Positions 1 through 10,387 of a DNA stretch of 64,000 nt are shown here, in pieces. The notes under the pieces are model-generated. The model saw nothing but the letters and a program-made list of their open reading frames with translations. It made no database searches and was not told where the DNA came from. The DNA is from Chrysaora quinquecirrha (Eukaryota > Cnidaria > Scyphozoa > Semaeostomeae > Pelagiidae): positions 3,313,112 to 3,377,111 of the forward strand of contig JACTAT010000021.1 of the NCBI GenBank assembly GCA_014526335.1. The letters are read 5' to 3'. Made by a program: the position numbers and the translations under genes. Position 1 is the stretch's first letter, and every line of letters begins with the position of its first letter.

Positions 1-118
1 AGATGATTCTTAGTTAAACGCTAAGAGGGTTCTTATTTTGTGGTTAGAAAATACATGATATACAGACTGTAGGTTCTTAATAAATAAAGGTTCTTAGGTG
101 CGGGTTTTTACTGTATCA
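1..118. mobile_element. Right end of a foldback element (TTCTTATA/GCGGGTTTT family)
   Basis: The segment ends GGTGCGGGTTTTTACTGTA, matching the right terminus of the complete element at 29624-30266. The left part is outside the window. Confidence 0.5.
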
Positions 119-566
119 TTAGGCCCTGGCTAAACGATCAAACAATGTTTGATAAACATTTGACATTTAAAATTCTGGTCACGTCCAAAACATTTTTTTC
201 GTCAAGCAAAACATGTTTTGAACTTTTTTAAAAAGATCACGCTAGTTTGATCCAGTTTGATCATTTGGCCCTCTTTTCAACATTGCTCGAGAAACTGCAA
301 GTAAAAGCCAAATTTCATCACATAGCAACATTTCTTAGCAACAAGCCAATCTTGCTTGCGCATTAGCAATAACTTCGTTGTTCCAAAATGTTGAACAGCA
401 ATGTTTTTAGACGTGGATAAACGGTCAAACATCTATTGTAAAGCAAATTAAAGATGTTGGACCAACAATGTTGAACAGCAATGTTTTAAGACGTGGCCAA
501 ACGGTCAAACATCTGTTGTAAAGCAAATTAAAGATGTTGGACCAACAATATTTGATCAGGGCGCTA
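119..566. mobile_element. Inverted-repeat element, CAAACATTG family
   Basis: It starts AGGCCCTGGCTAAACGATCA and ends with an inverted, diverged copy (ACAATATTTGATCAGGGC). The interior is rich in CAAACATTTGT motifs in both orientations; a block of about 70 bases is duplicated at 415-550. No transposase frame: non-autonomous. Confidence 0.65.
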
Positions 567-609
567 GCTTTCTTCGATGACACATTGAAAGAAAATTGAG
601 TTTTCATAC

Positions 610-3600
610 CTTCAGATCTCGATGCACGATTTCATTATCATGAAGATACTAGGAAAAAGAGAATAAATGGATTATTTAAAAAACGGAAGAGAACCATGTC
701 TACTTAACGATATCAATAAACAGAATCTGTATACTGATAGAGATGTGAAAAGAAATAAAGGATTTTGGAACCATCTTTCTACTGGAGTAGTGTATTAAAA
801 ACGAAATTGTGCAGGGCCCGAAATGATATTTGAGGACAAAGAGGATGAATACCATACTTACTGCAACAGCCTCACAGATTTGTCGCACAGCATCGGCAGC
901 ATCTTTTTCGTTGTAGTACTGTCTTTCCACAATTCTAATACCAATGAAGAAGAAAATAACAATGAAAATTAAGTCAAGTAGAATACGGGCGTAGATCGCC
1001 TCATTTAAATAAACGCTTCATTTAAACGCCTCCCTCTTATTAACGCCCCTTCCCATTTCTTCCCAGGATATGAAATACTCAACATCTGAGCGATTTTAAA
1101 CAATTTTTCTCCCCCCAGAGACATATTCTCGTGACAGCTACCACCTTAACGCTATCAAATTATTTTCATTGCCAAATGAAAGTTCACGGAAAAAGCTCCT
1201 AGCAAAGCATTTATTCTAATTAGCTAAGTCATCTACCAGCAGAGAAAAACAATTTTGCAACTTTCCATACGGGCCTAAAACTTTTGTGATTCGGAAAATG
1301 GCGATAGGCCAACCCAAAATGTTAAAGTCCTCCGCCATGTTGCCTATAATATTTCAAAACATGTGATGAAGTCAACATGCATGCATTACTTCATGTAAAA
1401 ACACAAAAGACAACGCTGATTAAGTGAACCGGGAACTCTGGAATGGATGGAACCATGGTGCTCCCAATGGGATAAATGGGAAGATATGGGTTAAAATTGC
1501 ATCTCTGTACCTGTCAAACAATTCTCCTCCTGTAACCAGTTCTAATATCAAGAATAACTGAGTTTCGGATTCAAAGATTTCTTTCAGCTTGATCTAGAAT
1601 AAATAAGAAATCAAATCAAAAAAATAAACTAATTAGTTTTTAAGATCAATCGTCGATTATCGATTAAGAAATCCGAAATGAGATAATAAGCAGATTCTGT
1701 GACTGACTGATCAGTGACGGGGCAAGAAACCAAAAAGGCCCTGGTCAAACGATCAAACATTGTTGGTCCAAGATTTTGAATTCTTTTTACAACAAATGTT
1801 TGACCGTTTGGCCACGTTCAAAAACATCGCTCGTCAGACATTTTTTGCGTGCTTCAAGCAAAAATGTTTTTGAAATTTTTCAAAAACGTCGCACCATAAA
1901 TCTACTTATTTTTGCTTGCCAAGCAATGTGTGATCGTTTGGCCGCCTTTCCAAAATTGCTTGTCAAACATTTCTTTTGTATTCAACAAACTACAGCAACT
2001 TGTTACGTTTCACCACATAGCAAGATTTCTTAGCAACAAGGCGTTCGTGCTTGTGCATTAGCAATAACATCGTTGTTGGACAGCAATGTTTTTGGACGTA
2101 GCCAAACGGTCAAACATTTGTTGCACGGCAAATCTCAAATGTTGGACCAACAATGTTTAATCGTTGAGCCAGGGCCTTAAAGGTTGGCGTTACCTTTAGA
2201 AAATATCGGAAACTAAAATCTAACTTATTGTCAGACAGTGACAGCTGTTAGAAGATAGAGGCCGTTGACATCTTCCATTGCGTTTATTCAGTCTATTATC
2301 GGAGAAACGGTTTTCTCAAGAACCCAACAATGATGAGTGCAAAACTGGCGCCACGCACAACGAAACTGTTTTTAAATTATTAATTTACTTCACAACTACT
2401 ACTGGTACATAATTTGAAAGCCTACGTGAAAAGAATTTGTAGTCAATACGAGATTAATAATGTATTAATGTGTATTTTTTGTTTGTCAGTCATATGATGA
2501 AACAAGAACGCAATTCATTGGAAATAGACGAATTTTTTTTATAAGAAACTAAAAAATTGATCCAGTACTGAAAGTTTCTTAAGAGTTTCGTAAATATTCA
2601 TATTGGCAACATAGTTATTCTATCCGAATGATGTTCCAAACCCATTTATCGATCATATTTGAATGCATATGGGTTTCTTGTTTGTCTGCTTGTTCATAGA
2701 AATGGCCGAAATGCGTTATTGCAAATAAAACATGAGAAATAAAAGAGAACCTTTTGCTATCTGAGGTGAAAAGTTTCTTTCGCAAAAAATTTCCAGTACC
2801 AAAGCCTCTTAAATTTTTGGTCATTCAAGAGTCTGGGATTCTTATAAAGGGTTTCTTATAAAAAAATATGTGTACATGCTTTTTATAAGAACAATTTTGT
2901 AAGGGAACAACTTGTAGAAGGCAATGACCAGGAAGCAAGGTGTGGGGGCACCAGACAGTGGGGGAAGAAGTAAAAAAGTCAGGGAAAACAATGACTATAA
3001 ATTTCTAACTTTTAAAGCTAATCAACAAGACAGCAGAACCAAAGAAAGAGCAGTGGGTAGAGCTGGAAAATCTGGGGGGATTAGGAAAATTAAGGAATTT
3101 GACAAACAGAGGGCAAGGGAGGCAGGAAGAAACTTAAGCTTCTGATGACTGAGGTTATGAAATCCAAACATACTTCTTTCCAGTAAGTAGCTCCAAGACT
3201 TGCAGACATCACAACACTATATACCAGGTAGGTATCAGAACACTTTGCTTTGCATTAAACTGATGCACTGGCAGCAGGGGTAATTGCCCCCCTACCCTCA
3301 CAAAAATTGTAAAATTATTTGATTTTCCTATTGTTTTGCCCTGAATGTATTGCTTCTGCCCCTGCAGCCTGGTTCCCCAATGCCTTGCTTCCGTCAGATC
3401 AGCATTAACCCATATCGAAAGGGCAAGAGTTTACATTATACTGTATAGCTATTGTTGCCTTTTGATTTTCATATCAGAAAGACCTATGCACACTATACCA
3501 GATGGCTGAGACAATAGTAAATATCAATTGTTAAATCTCCACTCACAAAAGAATGTCAGTTACATCCAGAGTAAAGTGATTTTTCATATGACCTAAAAAA

Positions 3601-3866
3601 TTTGAGTGAAAGTCATTCCAATTTTTCAGGTGTTTCGTATTGGATAGACCTGGAATGATTTTAACATCAAACACTATCTGATATGAAAATCAAGACACTC
3701 TGAAAGCTACCTGGTATAGTATAAATAAGGACTAAGAAGAGCATATGTAAAAACTTACTACGTTTGGGTGATTCAGCCTCAGAAGAATTCCTATTTCAGT
3801 TCTGATGATTTTCTTGTCAACCTGTAAAGAGAAAAATCACACCTTAAAGAAAATTAGGGTGCAGCC

Positions 3867-3903
<37 letters not shown>

Positions 3904-5282
3904 CATAGAAATTAAGGGTTGGATGAGGCCAAAAGAACTATGAATCCCTGCTAAGTCTTATTGCTCTATTGCTAAAAGTATATATTTCTCTAGAACAAAA
4001 TTCATCATACATTTTTTCGAAAGATACCTAGATGTGGATTGAAACAAATCAAGTGGAAAGTGAAGCTGAACTGGCACTGCTGTGCCTCAAGCACTATGCC
4101 CCAATCCATGCAATCTTGACAAAAGAGTTTATTCAGATGAAAACTAGGTCTATTCAGCTTCTTTGGCATGAAATCAGTTTTCATTGGGGTAATCTCTGGG
4201 GTGGGGATAACTTTGAATTGATTCCCATCAATAGCAGGGGCACTGGAAACATAGGGGCAGTTGAGGCCCCTTGCCTCCTTGCCCTCATTAAAACTGTTAA
4301 ATTCTTTGATTTTCCTATTGTTTTGCCCTGAATTTGTTGCTTCTTCCCCTGCTGCCTGGTGCCACGATGCCTTGCTTCCGGAAACTCTGACCATCAAGTA
4401 CCCCTAAGGGAATACCTGCATGCAAAAGTGAACAATACCACCTACGTTTTTCTGCATCATTTTCATTGCATAGCGTTGCTTTGTTCCTTTTTGGACAACT
4501 TCTTTGACAACAGAGGTGGCCCCTCTGGAAAAAAATGCAAGAAAATTAGATTAACAAGATAAAGACAGCAGAAATTTAATCCAAGTGTCCCCTCACAATA
4601 ACCTTTCTATTATATCAATGAAGGCCTGAAATCGAAGATATGCAGTTTTCCAGACACAAGAGCTGGAGCCTAATCATATTTCATGTCTGCCAAGGTTTTA
4701 TCATCACAAACAGAAAACAGTTTTCAAGACCCAAACTAGGATCATAATCAGAATAACAAGGGGGAACTATCTAGCAGCAGACGAGGGGCGATTCATTCCT
4801 TGAAATTTCGTACACCTTTGCTAGAAAGCCTATTGTTTTCACAGAAATCCCTTGGAAATCCGTTTGTTTTCATAAAAATCTCAAGTGAACTGCCCCTCGG
4901 CTGCAGATAGCTCGAGATGTACACTGGATACAATGTCAATTCCACTTCTATATATCAAATCATAGCTTTATCCGTCATTTTGGAAGGTCTTTGGCCTTGG
5001 GGAAGCCAGATTTGAAGATAATTCAGATTGGCAGAGAAATTTGAGACTATTTTATCGAAACGAGATGAATTGCTAGCTAGATGCACAAGACAGGCCTAGC
5101 ACAATCACTTTGGTTAATTTCCATTATGAGAGGAAAAGAAGCGTTTGCTTAGAAATAAATTGCATAAGAACACCCAGGAACAATTGGAAAATATTACAAA
5201 ATGCTTACCTTCCGAGATCTTTGCCAATGGTGTAGAAATTCTCAACATTGTCTTTTCTCGATACTGTGAAGAAATAAACCAT
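610..5282 (-). CDS. CAMK4: CaM kinase IV-like Ser/Thr kinase, N-terminal exons (partial)
   Basis: Six coding exons were joined by GT...AG borders and codon phase: 5282-5209, 4524-4446, 3821-3759, 1593-1511, 934-862 and 648-610, giving 137 residues without a frame break; the rest lies left of the window. The product starts MVYFFTVSRKD and enters a kinase domain at about residue 18. Visible parts are the glycine loop LGRGATSVV (23-31), catalytic Lys46 in YAMK, the helix-C Glu60 in RTEIG, the hinge LELVTGGELFDR and the catalytic loop HRDLK (133-137). The stretches DKKIIRTEIG, IKLKEIFE and EKDAADAV match CaMKIV more closely than CaMKI. Family members are activated by Ca2+/calmodulin and an upstream kinase and phosphorylate nuclear targets such as CREB. 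The ATG at 5282 follows no clear in-frame coding sequence, but a TTCACAG just inside the exon could instead be a splice acceptor, so the start is less certain than the exons. Introns carry several inverted-repeat elements. Confidence 0.88.
1735..2178. mobile_element. Inverted-repeat element, CAAACATTG family
   Basis: Good copy in a CAMK4 intron with about 35-bp terminal inverted repeats: AAGGCCCTGGTCAAACGATC at the left and its inverted counterpart ending GAGCCAGGGCCTT at the right. Flanks do not show a clean duplication. Confidence 0.75.
2529..2874. mobile_element. Inverted-repeat element, CACG...TATAAGAAA family
   Basis: Starts near ATTTTTTTTATAAGAAACT and ends GTTTCTTATAAAAAAATATG then TGTA. 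The interior matches, inverted, the element at 49847-50220 (shared CAGTACTG and TTGCAAATAAAA-like segments). Confidence 0.65.
2923..4390. repeat. Three dispersed copies of one repeat in CAMK4 introns
   Basis: Segments at about 2923-3130 (one orientation), 3275-3395 and 4230-4385 (the other) share GGAAGCAAGG..GGCACCAG, CAGGGCAAAACAATAGGAAA and AAGGAATTTGACAA-like blocks. They look like local duplication or a low-copy mobile repeat. The CAMK4 exon at 3759-3821 lies between copies. Confidence 0.5.
3868..3901. repeat. (TAA)n microsatellite
   Basis: About eleven uninterrupted TAA units in a CAMK4 intron. Confidence 0.9.
4766..4915. mobile_element. Short (about 150 bp) inverted-repeat element, GAGGGGC family
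   Basis: Arms ACTATCTAGCAGCAGACGAG / CGGCTGCAGATAGCTCGAG and GGGGCGATTCATTC / GTGAACTGCCCC are inverted. Related copies are at 35278-35428 and, partial, 33873-33995 and 24053-24095. Confidence 0.55.
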
Positions 5283-5519
5283 TGTGCAGGTGAAATTCTA
5301 GCCAAGATGTTAAACAGTCTTCTTACCACTATATTCAGGCAGGATGTAAATTATAAAGGAGCTCAAATTTGTTTCATAGTTCGGGTGGAAATTCTAAATA
5401 AAGCAAAGAAAATAGACCACTGGCTGCGATTCAATGCAAGGCCTTTTCAATCGATTTCTTCACACCAAAATGCATCCAATTTCACATTCGAGTCACGTGG
5501 TGCGTCTTTGTAAACATTG

Positions 5520-6195
5520 CATCTCTTAGATACGGCTGTCAATTGTTCGAGTAAATAAGCAATCAATAGGCTAAAGTACATGTTTGTTTCTCGACCAATC
5601 ACATTGCAGAGTTTGGATAAGAAATGATTGTCGGACATTGTTGAAAGGATAAAAGGGGTGTGATCGAAAGTTGGGAAGGGGTGTGGGTCGTGGGTGGAAG
5701 AGGGGGATTGATGGGTACGGCTGTCAATTGTTCGAGTAAATAATCAATCAATAGGCTAAAGTACATGTTTGTTTCTCGACCAATCATATTGCAGATATGG
5801 GATTAGAAATGATTGTCAAACATTGTTGAAGGGATAAAAAGGGTGTAATCGAAAGTTGGGAAGGGGTGCGGGTCGTGGGTGGAAGGAGGATCAATCAATA
5901 GACTTGGTACGTGTTTGTTTCTTGACCAATTATATTGCAGATTTTGGATAAGAAATGATGGTCAGACATTGCTGAAAGGATAGAAGGGGTGTAATCGAAA
6001 GTTGGGAAGGGGTGTGGGTCGTGGGTAGAAGGGGGATCAATTAATAGACTTGGTACGTGTTTGTTTCTTGAACAATCATATTGCAGATTTAAGATAAGAG
6101 TTGATTGTCAGACATTGTTGAAAAGATGAAAGTGGTGTAATCGAAATTGGGGAAGGGGTGTAGGTCAAGGGTGGAAGAGGGGGAATTGAACGAGA
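5520..6195. repeat. Imperfect tandem repeat, four units of about 135-185 bp
   Basis: Units share ATCAATAGGCTAAAGTACAT or a variant, GTTTGTTTCTCGACCAATCA, GGATAAGAAATGATTGTC and GTTGGGAAGGGGTG. The first two units start with TACGGCTGTCAATTGTTCG; the last two lack it. The array is directly upstream of the CAMK4 start. Confidence 0.8.
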
Positions 6196-6455
6196 ATAGA
6201 GACTCCGAGTTAGGGGCCCGCCTCACTCTGGGATAAAATAATTCCTTGTAGGATACTTAGTTTTAAAAAGCTTGACTGTCAGAGACAAATTGGGATGCGG
6301 TTCCTGGTTGGAGGGGGGTGGGGAATCCTCCTTAGCCACTCTCAATTGACGTTATTTCACGAGAGATCGTGGGCTTGATGACCTTTCGTGAAATGAACTT
6401 CTCAAGAACAAACCGCAAACCTACGTACTAGGGTTGCGTAGTTTTGTAAAAATTT

Positions 6456-6855
6456 TTCGAACTTCCATTGTTCGTTATACTAGACGTGCCGCCCAAATGG
6501 GTAACTTTTTCAGCGCCAATTTCCCTACATATGGGTTGATGTTTCGTAAAGAATCTCTAGACATGGGTAGTAAAATTTATATAAAATTTCAGATATGCAT
6601 TGCTTTGAAAAGCCTGATAAAAAGTGCGTTTTAGTTTTCAGCGCAATTGCCTTTTCGTCGCATTTAGAGCTGCCGCAGGCGTAAAATTGGGTTCAAACAT
6701 TTGAGATATTGGGTAAAATGGGTAAAAAATTTCGTTGTCTTTTCTGTACATGGGTACCACGAGGAACAGAATTTATCGGTAGACATGGGTGGGCTTGGAA
6801 AAACTGGGCGTCACGTCTAGTCATTTGAACAATGAAGTACCCCCCTCCAGGGATA
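6456..6855. mobile_element. hAT-like inverted-repeat element, GACGTGCCGCCCA family
   Basis: Left arm ACTAGACGTGCCGCCCAAAT, right arm GGGCGTCACGTCTAGTCATT with GAAGTACCCCCC at the end. It matches, inverted, the element at 9443-9835. Its left terminus is truncated so no target duplication is visible. Confidence 0.6.
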
Positions 6856-7215
6856 AAATGTGCAGCTTTTGAACCATGAACCTACCGTGGTGTGCCGACA
6901 TCAGCACTTTAATCTAAAAATGGCCCCACAGGCCATAAGCCCATAGCACACACTCTGACCCCACCTCCTTGACGCCTGATTTCCGCACGGAAGAAAAATT
7001 TACAATCCCGGAAAAAAACTTTCGAGTTCGGAGAACTAACTAACTATACTGTGCTCATGATGTCATTTGTCTTCCCTCTCAAGATCCTCATACCAAATCA
7101 CCCAAACTTCAATAAACAACATGAAAATACACTTTGTTAATAAGCAACTGGTCAATAAGCAATTAGGGCTGAGATTTTGTGAAACTTTTTAGTTGAGATA
7201 GCTTTCTTTATACAG

Positions 7216-7624
7216 TACACGCTTTTTTTTTTATAAGGAACCACTTTATAAGGAACCTACATGTAGAAGGCCCGAAAATTTAAAGAACTTATACTACTAA
7301 AGCGAAAATCATTAAGGAACTTTTGAATGTTGAATACTTTTATCACTGCAAATAATCAAGAATTAGAAAGCCGGTTCCATTGATTTGCAGTCGAAAATCA
7401 CATAAATTGTCGTTAAGCATGTATTAAATGTTTCTTTGAGTAGTCTCGAGCTTTGCTCACATGCAAATGTCTCTCTTTTATTGCTAAGACCACTGTATGT
7501 GCAGTTGAAATTAAGGAACTATTAAGGAACTTTTGGAACTACAATTGCCTCAAAAGAGGCCAAAAAATAAGGAACTTTAAGAACTAGGCCTTGAGGTAGG
7601 TTCCTTATAAAAAAAAAGCGTGTA
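7216..7624. mobile_element. Inverted-repeat element, CACG...TATAAGGAA family
   Basis: TACACGCTTTTTTTTTTATA at the left and its inverted counterpart ending AAAAAAAAAGCGTGTA at the right, both bordered by TA, with sub-terminal CCTACATGTAGAAGGCC and GAACTAGGCCTTGAGG. TA borders suggest Tc1/mariner-type mobilisation. Confidence 0.75.
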
Positions 7625-7794
7625 CACGTTTTTTTTTTATAAGAAACCTAGCTCGGGGCCTAGTTCTAAAAGTTTCTTAATTTTTGGCCCAATTTTAGTT
7701 CTAAAAGTTTCTTAACAGTTTCTTAATTTAATGGAAATAAATTGCAGTAAAAAAATTAAAAATAGCAACGCTGTAGCAATGTCCGAAGGACGCT

Positions 7795-8085
7795 GATGAT
7801 GATGATAATAACGATGAAGATGATGATAATAATGACGAAGATGACGAAGAAGAAGATAACGATGATGAGAATGATGATTATGTTGATGGCGATGACGATG
7901 ATGATGATGATGATGATGATACGTTGATCACGTTGAAGACGACAATGATGATCACCGCCTTTAACATGATCATCATCGTCTTCAACACGATCATCATCTT
8001 CTTAAACAATGATGATCATGTTGAAGACGAAGACTGGTGATGGCGATGGTGATGATGATGATGATGATGATCCATTATGATGATA
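7795..8085. repeat. GAT/ATC-rich simple repeat
   Basis: Long GATGAT and GACGAT runs at 7795-7925 and 8035-8075, with inverted ATCATC runs between, around 7955-8005. Low complexity; the His-rich frame read from it is not a gene. Confidence 0.85.
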
Positions 8086-8699
8086 ATGCGAATGATGACA
8101 TTGATGATCAAATGAACCTTTCCTGGAAGAATCCCAAAACTTTGAATCGAAAATAGAAATTCTGTAGTTACGTATAGTGTACTAATAAATTCGAACTCGT
8201 CGGTTAAACTGTGTATGTAACAAATAAATCCGTTCATTGCACCGAAACCTGTAATCTTCGTTTCAAATGATGAATTAAATTCTAGAACCTTCAAAAGCTA
8301 TCATAAGAACTCGCATACTATGCAGATGACTATATTCGATCATTAGTAGCACTTAGAAGAATTGATTGCCAACTTCGAGTCATTCATTTTCAGATGATTC
8401 TCGAAGCCGCAAACTGTTTTCTTCTGTCTAACTTGGACACAATTTCTACTGCACCACAATCTCCTCCTCTCTTCAGCACGAAAATATCTTATACCTGAGA
8501 CGACTTCTAGAAACTTCTGACAATAACAACCCAATCAAATTGTATAAAAATATTTCAAAACAAAAAATCAAATCAAATTAGATTCGAGCAACATTTTGCA
8601 ATATTGTAGTCAAACCTTTTTTTCGAAGCTCGACCGAGCCGGCTTTTTTGCGAGAAAATCATGGTGTCAAATTTGTAGTCTCGAAAATCTTGATGTTAG

Positions 8700-8775
8700 A
8701 ATGTTCCTGCATAGTGGATCGAACTCACAACCCTTAGCCCAAAAATCAAGCGCATTATTCCACTGCGCTACACTA
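8700..8775 (-). mobile_element. tRNA-like fragment (SINE or tRNA pseudogene)
   Basis: The minus strand reads GTGTAGCGCAGTGG (A box) and, about 35 bases on, GAGTTCGATCC (B box). The anticodon arm is irregular (eight-base loop, mismatched stem) and the acceptor stem does not pair, so a working tRNA is unlikely. Confidence 0.4.
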
Positions 8776-9442
8776 ACAGTTGATACTAATTGATGTTTTT
8801 GGCAAGCAATTGCATTTTGTTAATTATGCCCACTAACGACAACACTTATCGGCGATTTCAAAGTTTAATTCCTATCATTTGTGGTTTATCTTTTGTTACG
8901 CGGTTTGGCACGAAAAAGCGTCTATATGCCTGCCTACCTATCTATCTATTTTTATGTTTGAAGAATTCAAACATTATGCAGGGGTTTTCGGCAAACCGGA
9001 AGAAATAGACCTAGATACCTAGGAATCAGGAATGTTGTAACAATAAGATCGGAATTTCTATTCTTTATGTATACAATCTACAATCAACGAATTGAGCCAT
9101 TTGTTTTAATTGCGATTCAAATGCACACAATCAAACAGTTGAGAGCAGGATCTTTTGATTCTTCAAAATTTGGCAGAATTTGAACAACAAACTCATTAGG
9201 AAGCCATTATCATGAATGCGCTAAAATCTGGAACAGACAATTAAGCTGGGAACTCGTGGAATGAGTGGGATAAACGGAACTGAAGGGAATCAATGGAACA
9301 TGCTGAAACAAAGTAGGAATAACTTGGAATCGGAGAGAACATCTGGGAACGAAGTTGGAATCTGTGGGAATAAGTTGAATCAGAAGTGACAAGGGGGAAC
9401 AAACAGGGAATTACTGAAAAAGTTAAAGTGACAACTGAGAAC

Positions 9443-9835
9443 CCCGGGGGTACTTCATTGTTCAAATGACTAGACGTGCCGCCCAGATTTTCCAAACCCA
9501 CCCATGTCTACCGATAAATTCTGTTTCTCATGGTACCCATCTATGGATAAAACAACGAAATTTTTTACCCATTTGTACCAATATCTCACATGTTTAAACC
9601 CAATTTAACGCCTGAGGCAACTTTAAATGCGTCGAAAAGTCATTTGCGCTGAAAACTAAAACGCGCTTTTTATCAGGCTTTTCAAGACAATGCATGTCTA
9701 AAGTTTTATATATTTCACTACTCATGTGTAGAGATTCTTTACGAAAAGTCAACCCATATGTAGGGAAATTGGCGCTGAAAAAGTTACCCATTTGGGCGGC
9801 ACGTCTAGTATAACAAACAATGGAAGTACCCCCCC
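9443..9835. mobile_element. hAT-like non-autonomous element with 8-bp target duplication
   Basis: Terminal inverted repeats CCCGGGGGTACTTCATTGTT and AACAATGGAAGTACCCCCCC enclose a 393-bp body; CTGAGAAC occurs directly at both flanks (9435-9442 and 9836-9843). An 8-bp duplication is characteristic of hAT transposons. It interrupts a purine-rich tract of GGGAACAAA-type degenerate repeats (9236-9435 and 9844-9990). Confidence 0.75.
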
Positions 9836-10387
9836 CTGAGAACAAACATAAAAAGGAAATTACCGCAATTATAAGTAAGAGCAAGTTGAAACTAAATTGG
9901 AATCATAGACGATCGGGGAGGGGGGAGGCAATAACAAAGCTTGAAACAGCTAGGATCACAGAGAACAAGTGGGAACAAAGTGCGGATTCTTCTACACTAT
10001 TCCTTGCAAGCTGCAACCTTATATGCTGATCTGGGCTGATCTCATTCTTCAAACATGGCTAATGGGTACCTTTAATCTATGTATACATGCGTTCCACGAC
10101 ACCCTCTTAATATGTCCTTCGGACATAAAAAACGTGAAGATAGCAAGCAAATTATTAATATTATTGTATTACAAAGAATTAGCCATGCTGGCGCGAGAAA
10201 TCGCACGGAAATGCTTGAAAATTGATTACTACGTCCACAAATGTGAAATTAGTATGCTGGAGAACTGACACAAAAATTTCTTAAGTTTCTTAACTCCATC
10301 CTCCAAGTTCTAAAAGTTTCTTAACTTTTGGGGTGTCTAGTTCTAGGTTTCTTATAAACCGGTTTCTTATAAAAAAAATTACGTGTA

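Larger units (their letters stand above)
7623..10387. mobile_element. Left and right ends of a second CACG-family element, 2.7 kb apart
   Basis: The left end (7623-7740: TACACGTTTTTTTTTTATAA, then GAAACCTAGCTCGGGGCC) begins at the TA that closes the previous element. A matching inverted end lies at 10265-10387 (GGTTTCTTATAAACCGG ... ACGTGTA). They could bound one large element or be two fragments; the interior holds GAT repeats, a tRNA-like fragment and a hAT-like element, but no transposase frame. Confidence 0.45.

Noticed and set aside
8016..8294. 92-codon frame ending in a His run
   Set aside because: The His run is the GAT repeat read in reverse; the rest shows no protein features.
8700..8775. 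A functional tRNA gene
   Set aside because: A and B boxes are present but the anticodon and acceptor stems do not pair properly; a SINE or pseudogene is likelier.
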